NCBI RefSeq assembly: GCF_002741015.1
Contig: NZ_CP016617.1
Span: 1 to 64,000 of the forward strand
Direction: 5' to 3'
From: Microvirga ossetica
GTDB lineage: Bacteria > Pseudomonadota > Alphaproteobacteria > Rhizobiales > Beijerinckiaceae
DNA: 64,000 nucleotides
The notes below the pieces were generated by a model, which was given only the letters and a program-made list of their open reading frames with translations, searched no databases and was not told the origin of the DNA. This document shows, one piece after another, positions 57,325-64,000 of the stretch. Within the stretch, counting starts at the first letter, position 1; each line of letters begins with the position of its first letter. Both the position numbers and the translations under genes were made by a program.

Positions 57325-57591
57325 TTGGCACAGCCGGAGACTATCGGCTATCGCGCCGGGCAAGTTATAGTAAAAGGTCAGTCTCGGGCGCTTGCATGCA
57401 CTCTGCAAAACCTCTCATCCGGCGGAGCACTGCTAGCGTTCGCAATCGCGGTCGACCTGCCGCCCGAGTTTGAGCTTGAGGCCCCGAGTCTTAGCCTGCG
57501 GCTTGGGGCTCGAGTGACATGGAACCGGGCCGAGTTGCATGGAGTCGAGTTCATCTGGCCTCAGCATGAGCGTCTCGGTAAGCCACGATAG
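57325..57591 (+). CDS. PilZ-like small protein
   Basis: The 88-codon frame begins at TTG 57325, because a TGA closes it six bases upstream. GQSRALACTLQNLSSGGALL, FELEAPSLSLRLGARVTWNR and LHGVEFIWP follow the PilZ pattern (short basic patch, NLS-x-x-GA, final GV-x-F). The usual RxxxR c-di-GMP motif is weak (only YRAGQ), so binding is uncertain. The 5' end may be damaged. Confidence 0.5.
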   Translation: MAQPETIGYRAGQVIVKGQSRALACTLQNLSSGGALLAFAIAVDLPPEFELEAPSLSLRLGARVTWNRAELHGVEFIWPQHERLGKPR

Positions 57592-57627
57592 CTGGCCCGA
57601 TAGCACGAACAAATGGAGCATCTTTGC

Positions 57628-57867
57628 CTAGGTTTGTTGCTGAGATGGGGGCACGTCAGGTTCGCCATAAAGGATGACATTTGGCTTGCTGCGGGCGATG
57701 CTTACCTCATGTGGAGTCGGCGGCATTGATCCTGTGCCGAGTATGAGAAGCGCACTTAGCGTCGCACAAGAGAGAATGATAGCCGAAAATGCATACGAGT
57801 AACAAGGCGGAAACGGCCGATCATGGCCCCTGTAGCCGCTCATCATAAGCCCCTGCAGTCGCGTCAC
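57628..57867 (-). CDS. Possible small exported protein
   Basis: The 79-codon frame has one hydrophobic segment (FSAIILSCATLSALLILGTG) followed by SMPPTPHEVSIARSKPNVIL and a YGEPDVPPSQQQT end. The 5' part would lie next to the IS256 insertion at 57892, so the original start may have been displaced. Evidence is composition only. Confidence 0.3.
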   Translation of the reverse strand: MTRLQGLMMSGYRGHDRPFPPCYSYAFSAIILSCATLSALLILGTGSMPPTPHEVSIARSKPNVILYGEPDVPPSQQQT

Positions 57868-57891
57868 ACTGCGCTCTGCCGCCCATCATGG

Positions 57892-59286
57892 GAGCTATGG
57901 CGGAAACTGGGTGATGACGGTGTGAGAAGGGCGGCGTATCGAGGCGGGTGTCGAGCCTGCCAGAACCTCTTCGAGAGAGCGATACGCCATGAACGAGACT
58001 ACCAACATTGTCCGCTTTCGTCAGCCCGATACGATTGACGATCCCCTGACGGATATTCTCCGAACCGGCGCCCGCAAGTTGCTGGCCCAGGCCATCGAGA
58101 TCGAGGCTGAGGCCTTTCTCGCCAGCATGCGCGAGCTGAAGCTGCCGGACGGGCGCGAGCGCCTGGTCCGGCACGGGCATGGCCCCGAGCGCACGATCCA
58201 GACCGGCATCGGTCCGGTGGCCGTCAGCCGGGTCAAGATCCGCGATCGCGGCGATGAGGGAGAGGACCGCATCCGCTTCACCTCGGCGATCCTGCCGAAA
58301 TGGGCCCGACGGACAAAGAGTTTGGATGCGCTGCTGCCAATCCTCTATCTGCGCGGGCTCTCCACCGGAGACTTCCAGGAGGCGCTTTCAGCCTTGCTCG
58401 GCAAGGACGCCCCGAACCTCTCGCCGTCCGCCATCACCCGGCTCACCGGCGAATGGCAGGCCGAGTACGAGCGTTGGCAGGTCCGCGATCTCTCGGCTCG
58501 GCACTACGTCTATGTCTGGGCCGACGGGGTCTACCTGCAGGCCCGGATGGAGGACCAGGCCGAATGCATCCTGGTGCTGATCGGCGCCACGCCGGAAGGC
58601 AAGAAGGAGCTGGTCGGCTTCCAGGCTGGGGTGCGCGAGAGCGCTCAGAGCTGGCGCGAACTGCTCGTTGAAATCAAACGTAGGGGCTTGGCCATCCCGC
58701 CCCGGATGGCTGTTGGGGATGGAGCTCTCGGCTTCTGGAAGGCGCTCGACGAGCTCTTTCCCGGCACGCATCATCAGCGCTGCTGGCTGCACAAGACGGC
58801 TAACGTGCTCAACAAAGCGCCGAAGTCGGTGCAGCCGGGCATGAAGGTGGCCCTGCGCGAGATCTACCTCGCGCCCACACGAGCCCAGGCCGAGGTGGCC
58901 GTCGATCTGTTCGAGGAAGCCTATGGGGCACGCTACCCGAAAGCCGTGGAGTGCGTGCGCAAGGACCAATGGGCGCTGCTGGCCTTCTATGACTGGCCGG
59001 CCGAGCACTGGATCCATCTGCGGACCACGAACCCGATTGAGAGCGTGTTTGCGACGGTGCGGCACCGGACCGTGCGCACCAAGGGCTCACTGTCGCCAAC
59101 CACCGCCCGCCTGATGGTGTTCAAGCTGGTGATGGCGGCCGCAAGAAGCTGGCGGAGGTTAATGGGCGAAAACCAGTTGCCGAAGGTGATCGCCGGTGTC
59201 AAATTCCCGGACGGCATCGAGATCATTCAGATGCCGACAAACAGCGCCGCCTGATCGGCCCCGTCACCTAAATTCCGTCATAGCTC
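57892..59286 (+). mobile_element. Complete IS256-family element with 8-base target duplication
   Basis: The element is 1395 bases long. The ends GAGCTATGGCGGAAACTGGG and, inverted on the right, GAGCTATGACGGAATTTAGG are imperfect inverted repeats. CATCATGG occurs at 57884-57891 and again at 59287-59294, the 8-base duplication typical for IS256. This is a clean and probably recent insertion. Confidence 0.93.
57989..59254 (+). CDS. IS256-family transposase
   Basis: A 421-residue protein: LTDILRTGARKLLAQAIEIE, the DDE residues in YVWADGVYLQARMEDQ, MAVGDGALGFWKALDELFPG and TTNPIESVFATVRHRTVRTK, with the CW-x-H motif in HHQRCWLHKTANVLN. It is complete and in frame, with an RBS-like GAGAGCGAT upstream of ATG 57989. 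Confidence 0.96.
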   Translation: MNETTNIVRFRQPDTIDDPLTDILRTGARKLLAQAIEIEAEAFLASMRELKLPDGRERLVRHGHGPERTIQTGIGPVAVSRVKIRDRGDEGEDRIRFTSAILPKWARRTKSLDALLPILYLRGLSTGDFQEALSALLGKDAPNLSPSAITRLTGEWQAEYERWQVRDLSARHYVYVWADGVYLQARMEDQAECILVLIGATPEGKKELVGFQAGVRESAQSWRELLVEIKRRGLAIPPRMAVGDGALGFWKALDELFPGTHHQRCWLHKTANVLNKAPKSVQPGMKVALREIYLAPTRAQAEVAVDLFEEAYGARYPKAVECVRKDQWALLAFYDWPAEHWIHLRTTNPIESVFATVRHRTVRTKGSLSPTTARLMVFKLVMAAARSWRRLMGENQLPKVIAGVKFPDGIEIIQMPTNSAA

Positions 59287-59519
59287 CATCATGGGCGCGC
59301 AAACGGCACAGTTTGTACCTTTGATGATATTACAAACGGTCCGAAAGACCACCGGAATGACGCCGTAGGGTAAATTCGACCTGCCAGCCGACGCGCTGGG
59401 AATTTTGACGAATGCGAAAAGGGGGGACGGACTCGGTCGCCGTCCTGCGGCCCACTCCTAAATCCCCCGCGCGAGGGCTTACCCTCGATGGCATCTGGCA
59501 AGCCTCTCAGGATGCCGGT

Positions 59520-59610
59520 TGCACGGCACAGGGCGCAAACGCCCCTCCACAATCCATACCGACACGCAGCGCTACCGCAAGCACATCGTGCCTGCCCTCG
59601 GTTCCGTCGC
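59520..59610 (+). pseudogene. Phage-type integrase core-binding remnant
   Basis: RPSTIHTDTQRYRKHIVPAL, then GSVA, is the start of a tyrosine integrase SAM-like domain (…D-x-x-RY-x-x-HI-x-PALG). The sequence before and after is unrelated, so only about 30 codons survive. Confidence 0.45.
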
Positions 59611-59626
59611 CGGAACCAACCTGATC

Positions 59627-59746
59627 ACCGACCGCGTGCGCCTCAATGGCGGCGTTGAGCGCGGGCAGATCGGTTTGGTCTGCGATAGTGTCGGCGGGGT
59701 ACATCACGTCGCTAATGATGCTTGCGGTGACTGCGCGATTTTGCAT
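59627..59746 (-). pseudogene. Methyl-accepting chemotaxis protein signalling-tip remnant
   Basis: The minus strand reads [20 protein letters not shown], close to the conserved hairpin [20 protein letters not shown] of MCPs, preceded by ASIISDVMYPAD. Only about 40 codons remain between an integrase fragment and the duplicated small-gene module. Confidence 0.6.
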
Positions 59747-59921
59747 CGCCTAGGAAGTAATCATCCGGATCGGAATCGAAAGCTCTTCCATGGCGACGAC
59801 CCAGGAGTTGCTGAGCTATCCTTTTGAGAGCCATTCTAAAATCGCTCCTATCCCTTTGAGTTTATTGCGCAACAGCGGCGAGTATCTAGGCTCGAAGGTG
59901 GTCTCCAAAGGAGCCACAAGC

Positions 59922-60128
59922 GTGGAACGGGTTGTGGTCACGCGGACAGGGGATGATGTTTGGTCGGTATCGCACAAGGGGCGGACCGTCTCAGTTCACG
60001 CCACTGAGGAACAAGCACTCTCAGTCGCTTTTGCCTTGGCCTCAAATCGTCGGCAGGAGGGGTTTGAGGCGGTTGTCGTAGTTGCGGCGGGAGGGGGTGA
60101 AGACGACTTCAACCACTCGAAAGACTGA
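59922..60128 (+). CDS. Small DUF2188-like protein, copy 2
   Basis: GTG 59922 follows the same AAAGGAG and eight-base spacer as copy 1. In this copy the upstream frame is open to ATG 59790 (MATTQELLSYPFESHSKIAP), because copy 1's TAG is a TAT-CTA here, so a longer form of 112 residues is possible. VERVVVTRTGDDVWSVSHKG and EGFEAVVVVAAGG match copy 1; the tail is EDDFNHSKD. A few substitutions show some age. Confidence 0.65.
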   Translation: MERVVVTRTGDDVWSVSHKGRTVSVHATEEQALSVAFALASNRRQEGFEAVVVVAAGGGEDDFNHSKD

Positions 60129-60168
60129 TCATCACAATGCCTGACGCCTTTTGTGAGAGTTCTGTGCA

Positions 60169-60462
60169 ATGGATGATGATGACAAGCTCTTGATGGTCGA
60201 TAAGGTGTCGCCAGCTACCGATAAGTTGTCTCGTGTGCTCAATCGGCTCGGCTTGTTGATAGCATTAGAGCATCGGACCCAAAAGTGGATCCACTTTTGG
60301 GTCCGATGCTCCACTCCATGAAGTGCGCATCGTTCGGAGCGGAAAACCGGGTCCACTTTTCAGCACGATGCGCTAGGCATCATCGCTTGGACTGTCGTCT
60401 ACGCGCTTCTGTTCGCGATCCATCGAACGATCAGCGATGGTATCGTCGAGCAATTTCGATAA
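60169..60462 (+). pseudogene. Small membrane protein gene, copy 2, split by a MITE
   Basis: The first 33 codons (MDDDDKLLMVDKVSPATDKL to LGLLIAL) run to the TA at 60266-60267. The MITE then adds a hybrid tail ending at a TGA in the MITE. Without the MITE the frame continues at 60376 with GIIAWTVVYALLFAIHRTIS and DGIVEQFR to TAA 60460-60462, giving 61 residues with one membrane helix. Copy 1 at 16050 is uninterrupted. Confidence 0.75.
60268..60373. mobile_element. MITE-like element 2 (106 bases) with TA duplication and 42-base palindrome
   Basis: The insertion is proved by the uninterrupted copy at 16050: GCATTAGGCATCATC there is GCAT-TA, element, TA-GGCATCATC here. The left part 60269-60310 is a perfect 42-base palindrome centred on GTGGATCCAC. 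The outer ends GAGCATCGG and CGATGCGC are imperfect complements. It is related to IS630 ends. Confidence 0.9.
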
Positions 60463-60499
60463 AGGGCTTGCTTAAGAGGCTGCGATTAGACAGCCTCGT

Positions 60500-60708
60500 C
60501 TGAGAATTCCCATGTGCCGCTGAGAAAGCAGGAGCGGATGATGCAAGGCCTTCGGTCGGCAGAAGGCCTGCAACGGTTCACGAGCGTGTTTCCAGCCGTC
60601 AGAAACCTGTTTGTTCTGCCCCACTCGAACCCGTTTGCCCTTGCCACCCACCTTCACCGCCTTCAGGCCATGGCAGCATGGAAAGCCGCGGAAGGCGTGC
60701 TCGCCTGA
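60500..60708 (+). pseudogene. IS6-family transposase C-terminal remnant
   Basis: NSHVPLRKQERMMQGLRSAE, GLQRFTSVFPAVRNLFVLPH and LHRLQAMAAWKAAEGVLA correspond to the last 65 residues of an IS6 transposase (compare 51050-51252). The 5' part is lost. Confidence 0.85.
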
Positions 60709-60764
60709 AGCCAACGAAGCAGGGTTTACTGCGGTCTCCGCAAGTTTACGTGACATCACCCGAT

Positions 60765-61145
60765 TCAGAAATCAGGATTACGAGGAGGACTGTCTGTAAT
60801 CGGTGCCATAAGATCAATCATGGTCTGAGCTGGGATTGTGACGACAGATGCAGCGGTCAGCGTTGCGATGGAATGATCCATGCGCTTCAGGACGAAGATG
60901 CGCTGGTCACTCAGATCGCCAGGGATGAGGTAGTTCATGATCTGCCGGTTCCCATTCGGCAGGGCCTTATAGCGGCAAGCCCAGCCTGTGACGATCAGGT
61001 AGACGCTGTCCGGGGCAGCGCCCTCGCGGATCAAGTCAGTGTGGGAGACAATAGGCTCAGGCTTCTGCGAGAGGGCCTCCAGCACTGTTCTGTCACCTTA
61101 TGGCAGTTCGATGTAGTTGCTGAGCTTGTGGATTAGCAGGTTCAT
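60765..61145 (-). pseudogene. Crp/Fnr-family regulator, nonsense-mutated and 3'-truncated
   Basis: From ATG 61145 the sequence reads NLLIHKLSNYIELP and then TAA (about 61099), followed in frame by GDRTVLEALSQKPEPIVSHT, DLIREGAAPDSVYLIVTGWA, CRYKALPNGNRQIMNYLIPG and MDHSIATLTAASVVTIP, a cyclic-nucleotide-binding-type domain of the Crp/Fnr group. The stop replaces a residue between two conserved segments. The C-terminal HTH is gone, cut by foreign sequence at about 60765. The neighbouring IS6 remnant probably caused the truncation. Confidence 0.8.
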
Positions 61146-61421
61146 CAAGGATGTACTCGGATGAGCGTATGATCATACTAGCATAGGTGGCACCTGCCTT
61201 CGCCCGAGCCAAAGGCGAACCATGGAGCAGGCACAGCATTCGTAGGCATGAAAGCTCCATTCGGAAAGTCAAACTTCCATACTTCTATGGTTATTTACCT
61301 GATAATGCTGTGATTTAGAGCTTGGGCGGCTTTATTCCCGAGTTTTGTCTGGTAGCCGACAGACAGAGTGGTTATCCCCTTTTAAGTTTTGTTAAATTTT
61401 CCAAGAGAGAGGGGAAGCAAG

Positions 61422-62189
61422 ATGGCCGAGCAAGTGATCCCATTGCTGCCTGATCAGGCTTTTAGGGCATCCCACCCGTCAGGTCGTCCTGCGCGAGCGG
61501 TGACGACGATTCTGCTCTGCGACACCTCTCTTTTGCGTTCCGGACTTCAGGGCATTCTGCGGGGAGGGCCGTTTGCTCCGGCCGTGACAGCATCAACTGC
61601 CAATGCAACTCGCATGCAGGATGTGGTGTCGGAGTCTGCCCTTGTTCTTATCGAAGCCGGTCAGAACATCAGTTACCTGCTTGATGTGGTCAGATGGGTA
61701 AGAGCGCAGTATCCGAAAGCTCGGATCGTAGCCTTGGCGGATCGGGTCGACCTCGACTTCCTGCGGTTGGGCCATCAGGCTGGCGTGGACGGCTTCTGTT
61801 CAGCAGCCAGCGCCCGTGAGGTTCTGATCAAATCCCTTGAACTGGTGATGTTGGGAGAGCCTGTGATTCCCTCTGCGGTCCTTCGTTCTGTCACGGACGG
61901 GGCATTCGCTTGCCCTCAACAGCCACCTCATGAACATGGATCAGAAGTGCCGAACTCCTCTGACCTGATGGGATGCAAACTCTCTGCGCGAGAAGTGCAA
62001 ATCCTGAATTGCTTGCGGCAAGGAGCGCCTAACAAAGCCATCGCTCGCAGACTGGATGTGACTGAGGCCGCGGTGAAAGTCCACATCCAAGCCATCCTGC
62101 GCAAGACTGGTTTGGCCAATCGCACTCAAGCCGCCATATGGGCCTCCAAGTGCATGTCACAGCGAAATGGGGCATCTATGAATGTCTGA
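61422..62189 (+). CDS. LuxR-type response-regulator-like transcription factor
   Basis: ATG 61422 follows AGAGGGGAAG; the product has about 255 residues. The N-terminal receiver-like part (TTILLCDTSLLRSGLQGILR, LVLIEAG, RIVALADRVDLDFLRLGHQA) lacks the usual second acidic residue and a clear phosphorylated Asp, so it may be atypical. The C-terminal LuxR HTH is intact (LSAREVQILNCLRQGAPNKA, IARRLDVTEAAVKVHIQAIL, RKTGLANRTQAAIWA). It should regulate transcription; the target is unknown. No histidine kinase lies nearby. Confidence 0.88.
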   Translation: MAEQVIPLLPDQAFRASHPSGRPARAVTTILLCDTSLLRSGLQGILRGGPFAPAVTASTANATRMQDVVSESALVLIEAGQNISYLLDVVRWVRAQYPKARIVALADRVDLDFLRLGHQAGVDGFCSAASAREVLIKSLELVMLGEPVIPSAVLRSVTDGAFACPQQPPHEHGSEVPNSSDLMGCKLSAREVQILNCLRQGAPNKAIARRLDVTEAAVKVHIQAILRKTGLANRTQAAIWASKCMSQRNGASMNV

Positions 62190-62236
62190 GGTGGGGATGA
62201 CTGAGATTGCGGTCGGAGTTCAGGTTAGCATCAACT

Positions 62237-62425
62237 TCAATCCCTCCGAAACCGATGAAGAGCTTTTCCGAGGGCATAGTCAGGCGGGTAGATGTGACCA
62301 TTCTGGCAGGGCGCTCCTTTGTGCTCATAGTCAGGAATGAGGTCATTCTTGACCAATCGCACCGGATCAGGCCCGATTTCCCTGTTTTCGTCCGGTATGA
62401 ATGCCGTAGAGGCTGAGCGGAACAT
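62237..62425 (-). CDS. Doubtful small protein
   Basis: The 62-codon frame gives FIPDENREIGPDPVRLVKND, LIPDYEHKGAPCQNGHIYPP and DYALGKALHRFRRD, which reads as more protein-like than the opposite frames, but there is no recognised family or ribosome site. Confidence 0.25.
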   Translation of the reverse strand: MFRSASTAFIPDENREIGPDPVRLVKNDLIPDYEHKGAPCQNGHIYPPDYALGKALHRFRRD

Positions 62426-62439
62426 CGTGCCAGCTCGGA

Positions 62440-62751
62440 CGCAGGGAAAGCCGTGAGGCTGCCGCCGCGACTGCGATGTTGATGGGCTTGAAGGGACTTG
62501 GGGCAGAGTTTGCCAGCGTGCTCTTGTCAGAGGGGTTGTTCCGGACGTTTTCCAATCGCAAGGAGGTCGCAGCTTATGCAGGGTTGGTTCCCACGCGGTG
62601 GCGAAGTCGGTCTGTCAGCCATGAGCAAGGCATCTCGAAAGCTGGCAATGCCCGGTTGCGGACGAGCATGATCCAGCTGGCCTGGCTCTGGCTCCGCCAT
62701 CAGCCGCACTCCCGTCTGACCCAATGGCTCTACACTCGTGTGGAGCTCTAG
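62440..62751 (+). pseudogene. IS110-family transposase C-terminal remnant
   Basis: GLKGLGAEFASVLLSEGLFR, NRKEVAAYAGLVPTRWRSRS, QGISKAGNARLRTSMIQLAW and LWLRHQP are the Transposase_20 domain of an IS110-family protein (IS116/IS902-like). The whole N-terminal DEDD domain is missing. It is different from the other four. Confidence 0.85.
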
Positions 62752-62901
62752 CGCAGCCGTGGTTGGAACGAGGATTGTGCCACTGACTCGAAAGCTCTTG
62801 ATCGCGCTGCGGAAGTATATCTCTGCCAGGGTTGCGATCGAGAGCGCTGTCATCAAGGCAGCATAGCTCCCGGATCTCCCATTGCTCCCATCTTCCGAGG
62901 T

Positions 62902-63393
62902 ATGATTGATCCAGGTGGACGAACCGATGCCCGAGGCGCTGGAGACGACGACGCTCTTGAGTCGGAAATCCAGAGTGACCCTGGCTTGGACGAGACCACC
63001 CAGCGGGCCGTAATCGAGGCAAGGCGCGGCCAAGACCGTTTCCGCCTCAATGTCGAAACCGTCGAGCAGCCCTGCCGCGTCACTGGCGTGACTGACCCAC
63101 GCCTACTCCGGGCCAGCCACATCAAGCCCTGGCGGTCCTGCGCGACCAGTGCCGAGCGGCTCGGCGGGAACAACGGGCTGCTGCTCTGCCCGAATGTCGA
63201 CCACCTGTTCGACCGGGGCTATATCTCCTTCCACGATGACGGGCGCATCCTCGTCTCACCTTTGGTTGATGCCACCCAGATTGCGCGGCTCGGGATTTCG
63301 ACGGCACCGCAGCTGAACGTGGTCGCCTTTAGCGCGAGACAGGCCACATACCTCGCCTTCCACCGTGAAAGCGTATTTCTTCATGGTCGCTGA
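62902..63393 (+). CDS. HNH endonuclease, possibly 5'-truncated
   Basis: A 163-residue protein from ATG 62902. LNVETVEQPCRVTGVTDPRL, LRASHIKPWRSCATSAERLG and GNNGLLLCPNVDHLFDRGYI are the HNH core (Cys, His, Asn, His) of the HNH_2 type common in restriction-like nucleases, followed by SFHDDGRILVSPLVD. Full-length relatives often have a longer N-terminal specificity domain; here the first 30 residues look arbitrary, so the 5' part may have been removed with the IS110 remnant. Confidence 0.75.
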   Translation: MIDPGGRTDARGAGDDDALESEIQSDPGLDETTQRAVIEARRGQDRFRLNVETVEQPCRVTGVTDPRLLRASHIKPWRSCATSAERLGGNNGLLLCPNVDHLFDRGYISFHDDGRILVSPLVDATQIARLGISTAPQLNVVAFSARQATYLAFHRESVFLHGR

Positions 63394-63494
63394 GCAGCAA
63401 GACAGGGCTGTAGGAAGGGAGGCTCGCCAATCCACGATCATGGACCCGGACTGGTGCAACTTGGTGTGGACACCATGGGTGCTTCACTCCGGTA

Positions 63495-64000
63495 TCAACA
63501 CACCTGTTCGCCGATGGCGCTTATGATCGGGGCCAGCTGATGAGTGAAGCCGCCTACCGGGATCTCGTGATCGAGATCGTGCGCAAGCTGCCCGACCAGC
63601 AGGGCTTTTAGGTGCTCGCGCGAAGGTGGGTCGTTGAGGTAGTCTTTACGCAATAGACAAAAGCGGACGTGCTCACTCTCCGGGCTGGTGGGCAGCACAT
63701 AGCGGATTTCGACCTCGTCATTCGTGACTACAACACGGTCGACCAGCAATAGCACGAGCTGTCGACGCAGCTCGAAGGTGGCATTCGCCAGACCGTGCTG
63801 CACCTGCTCACGAAAAGCCTCCAGTGAGGTCGCCAAACCGGCGAGTTGTTGCTGGCGTTGTGCATCGTTGTACAGAAGCTCCTCCTGGTCAGCCATCGCT
63901 TGCATGCGGTGCTCCAGGTCGCGGCCACGCCGTTCTTCCACTCTGAGCGAGCCAATGAGGCCGGTACCAAGCGTTAGATTGCAACCACTCTCATGTTCGC
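63495..64000 (-). CDS. C-terminal part of a large serine recombinase (continues beyond window)
   Basis: The frame is open to the right edge. NLTLGTGLIGSLRVEERRGR is followed by a coiled-coil (LEHRMQAMADQEELLYNDAQ) and the characteristic end FELRRQLVLLLVDRVVVTND, EVEIRYVLPTSPESEHVRFC. This is the zinc-ribbon/coiled-coil region of large serine recombinases used by phages and mobile islands. The last 35 residues (REHLKALLVGQLAHDLDHEI) may be a natural or substituted tail. The catalytic domain is outside the window. Confidence 0.75.
   Translation of the reverse strand, partial: EHESGCNLTLGTGLIGSLRVEERRGRDLEHRMQAMADQEELLYNDAQRQQQLAGLATSLEAFREQVQHGLANATFELRRQLVLLLVDRVVVTNDEVEIRYVLPTSPESEHVRFCLLRKDYLNDPPSREHLKALLVGQLAHDLDHEIPVGGFTHQLAPIISAIGEQVC

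Noticed and set aside
61200..61400. Possible small RNA upstream of the LuxR-type gene
   Set aside because: AT-rich with weak inverted repeats only; no terminator or promoter pair could be defined.

Overview
The window looks like part of a large plasmid or secondary replicon of an alphaproteobacterium, most likely Methylobacteriaceae (Microvirga- or Methylobacterium-like). This is an inference. It rests on a repAB partition pair of the repABC type with parS-like palindromes, a NepR-type small protein, an IHF/HU protein, a DUF6489 protein beside a PHA synthase, many GGDEF-type proteins, and a dense set of IS110, IS630, IS5, IS6, IS481, IS256, IS701, ISNCY and IS66 elements. No tRNA, rRNA or CRISPR array was seen.

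Layout. 1-6.8 kb: the tail of an Mrr-like nuclease, an HTH protein, two adjacent frameshifted genes (SDR and alpha/beta-hydrolase), a GAF-GGDEF cyclase, IHF/HU, a NepR-like protein, an IS5 wreck and a nucleotidyltransferase-like protein. 6.8-11.5 kb: a broken polyhydroxyalkanoate locus. The phaA 3' half and a frameshifted phaC are separated by a truncated IS630; DUF6489 and a hemerythrin-phasin fusion follow. 11.8-23 kb: transposons around a CHASE4-GGDEF-EAL protein and a small two-gene module that recurs at 59.9-60.5 kb. 23-33 kb: small accessory genes, one of them (74 codons) cleanly split by an IS630; a membrane-embedded spermidine-synthase-like protein, an NDUFA9-like reductase and an OsmC protein. 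33.3-37.7 kb: an unrecognised 819-residue gene between two inverted, near-identical IS5 copies. 37.8-40.9 kb: SLC13 permease, a frameshifted gene and DUF2270. 41.6-48 kb: the replicon core with repB, repA, six parS-like sites, a tyrosine recombinase, an aminoglycoside-kinase homologue and VapBC. 48-64 kb: nested IS elements, two convergent degenerate TnpB genes, two TA-flanked MITEs, a broken Crp-like regulator, a LuxR-type regulator, an HNH nuclease and the tail of a serine recombinase.

The genes do not form one pathway. Replicon maintenance (repAB, parS, recombinase, VapBC) is the most coherent unit. The remainder is accessory cargo being reshaped by transposition, with many genes decayed by one-base indels. 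The best candidates for something new are the orphan 819-residue gene, the duplicated small-gene module hit by a MITE, the parS-like array upstream of a repAB that has no adjacent repC, and the hemerythrin-phasin fusion.
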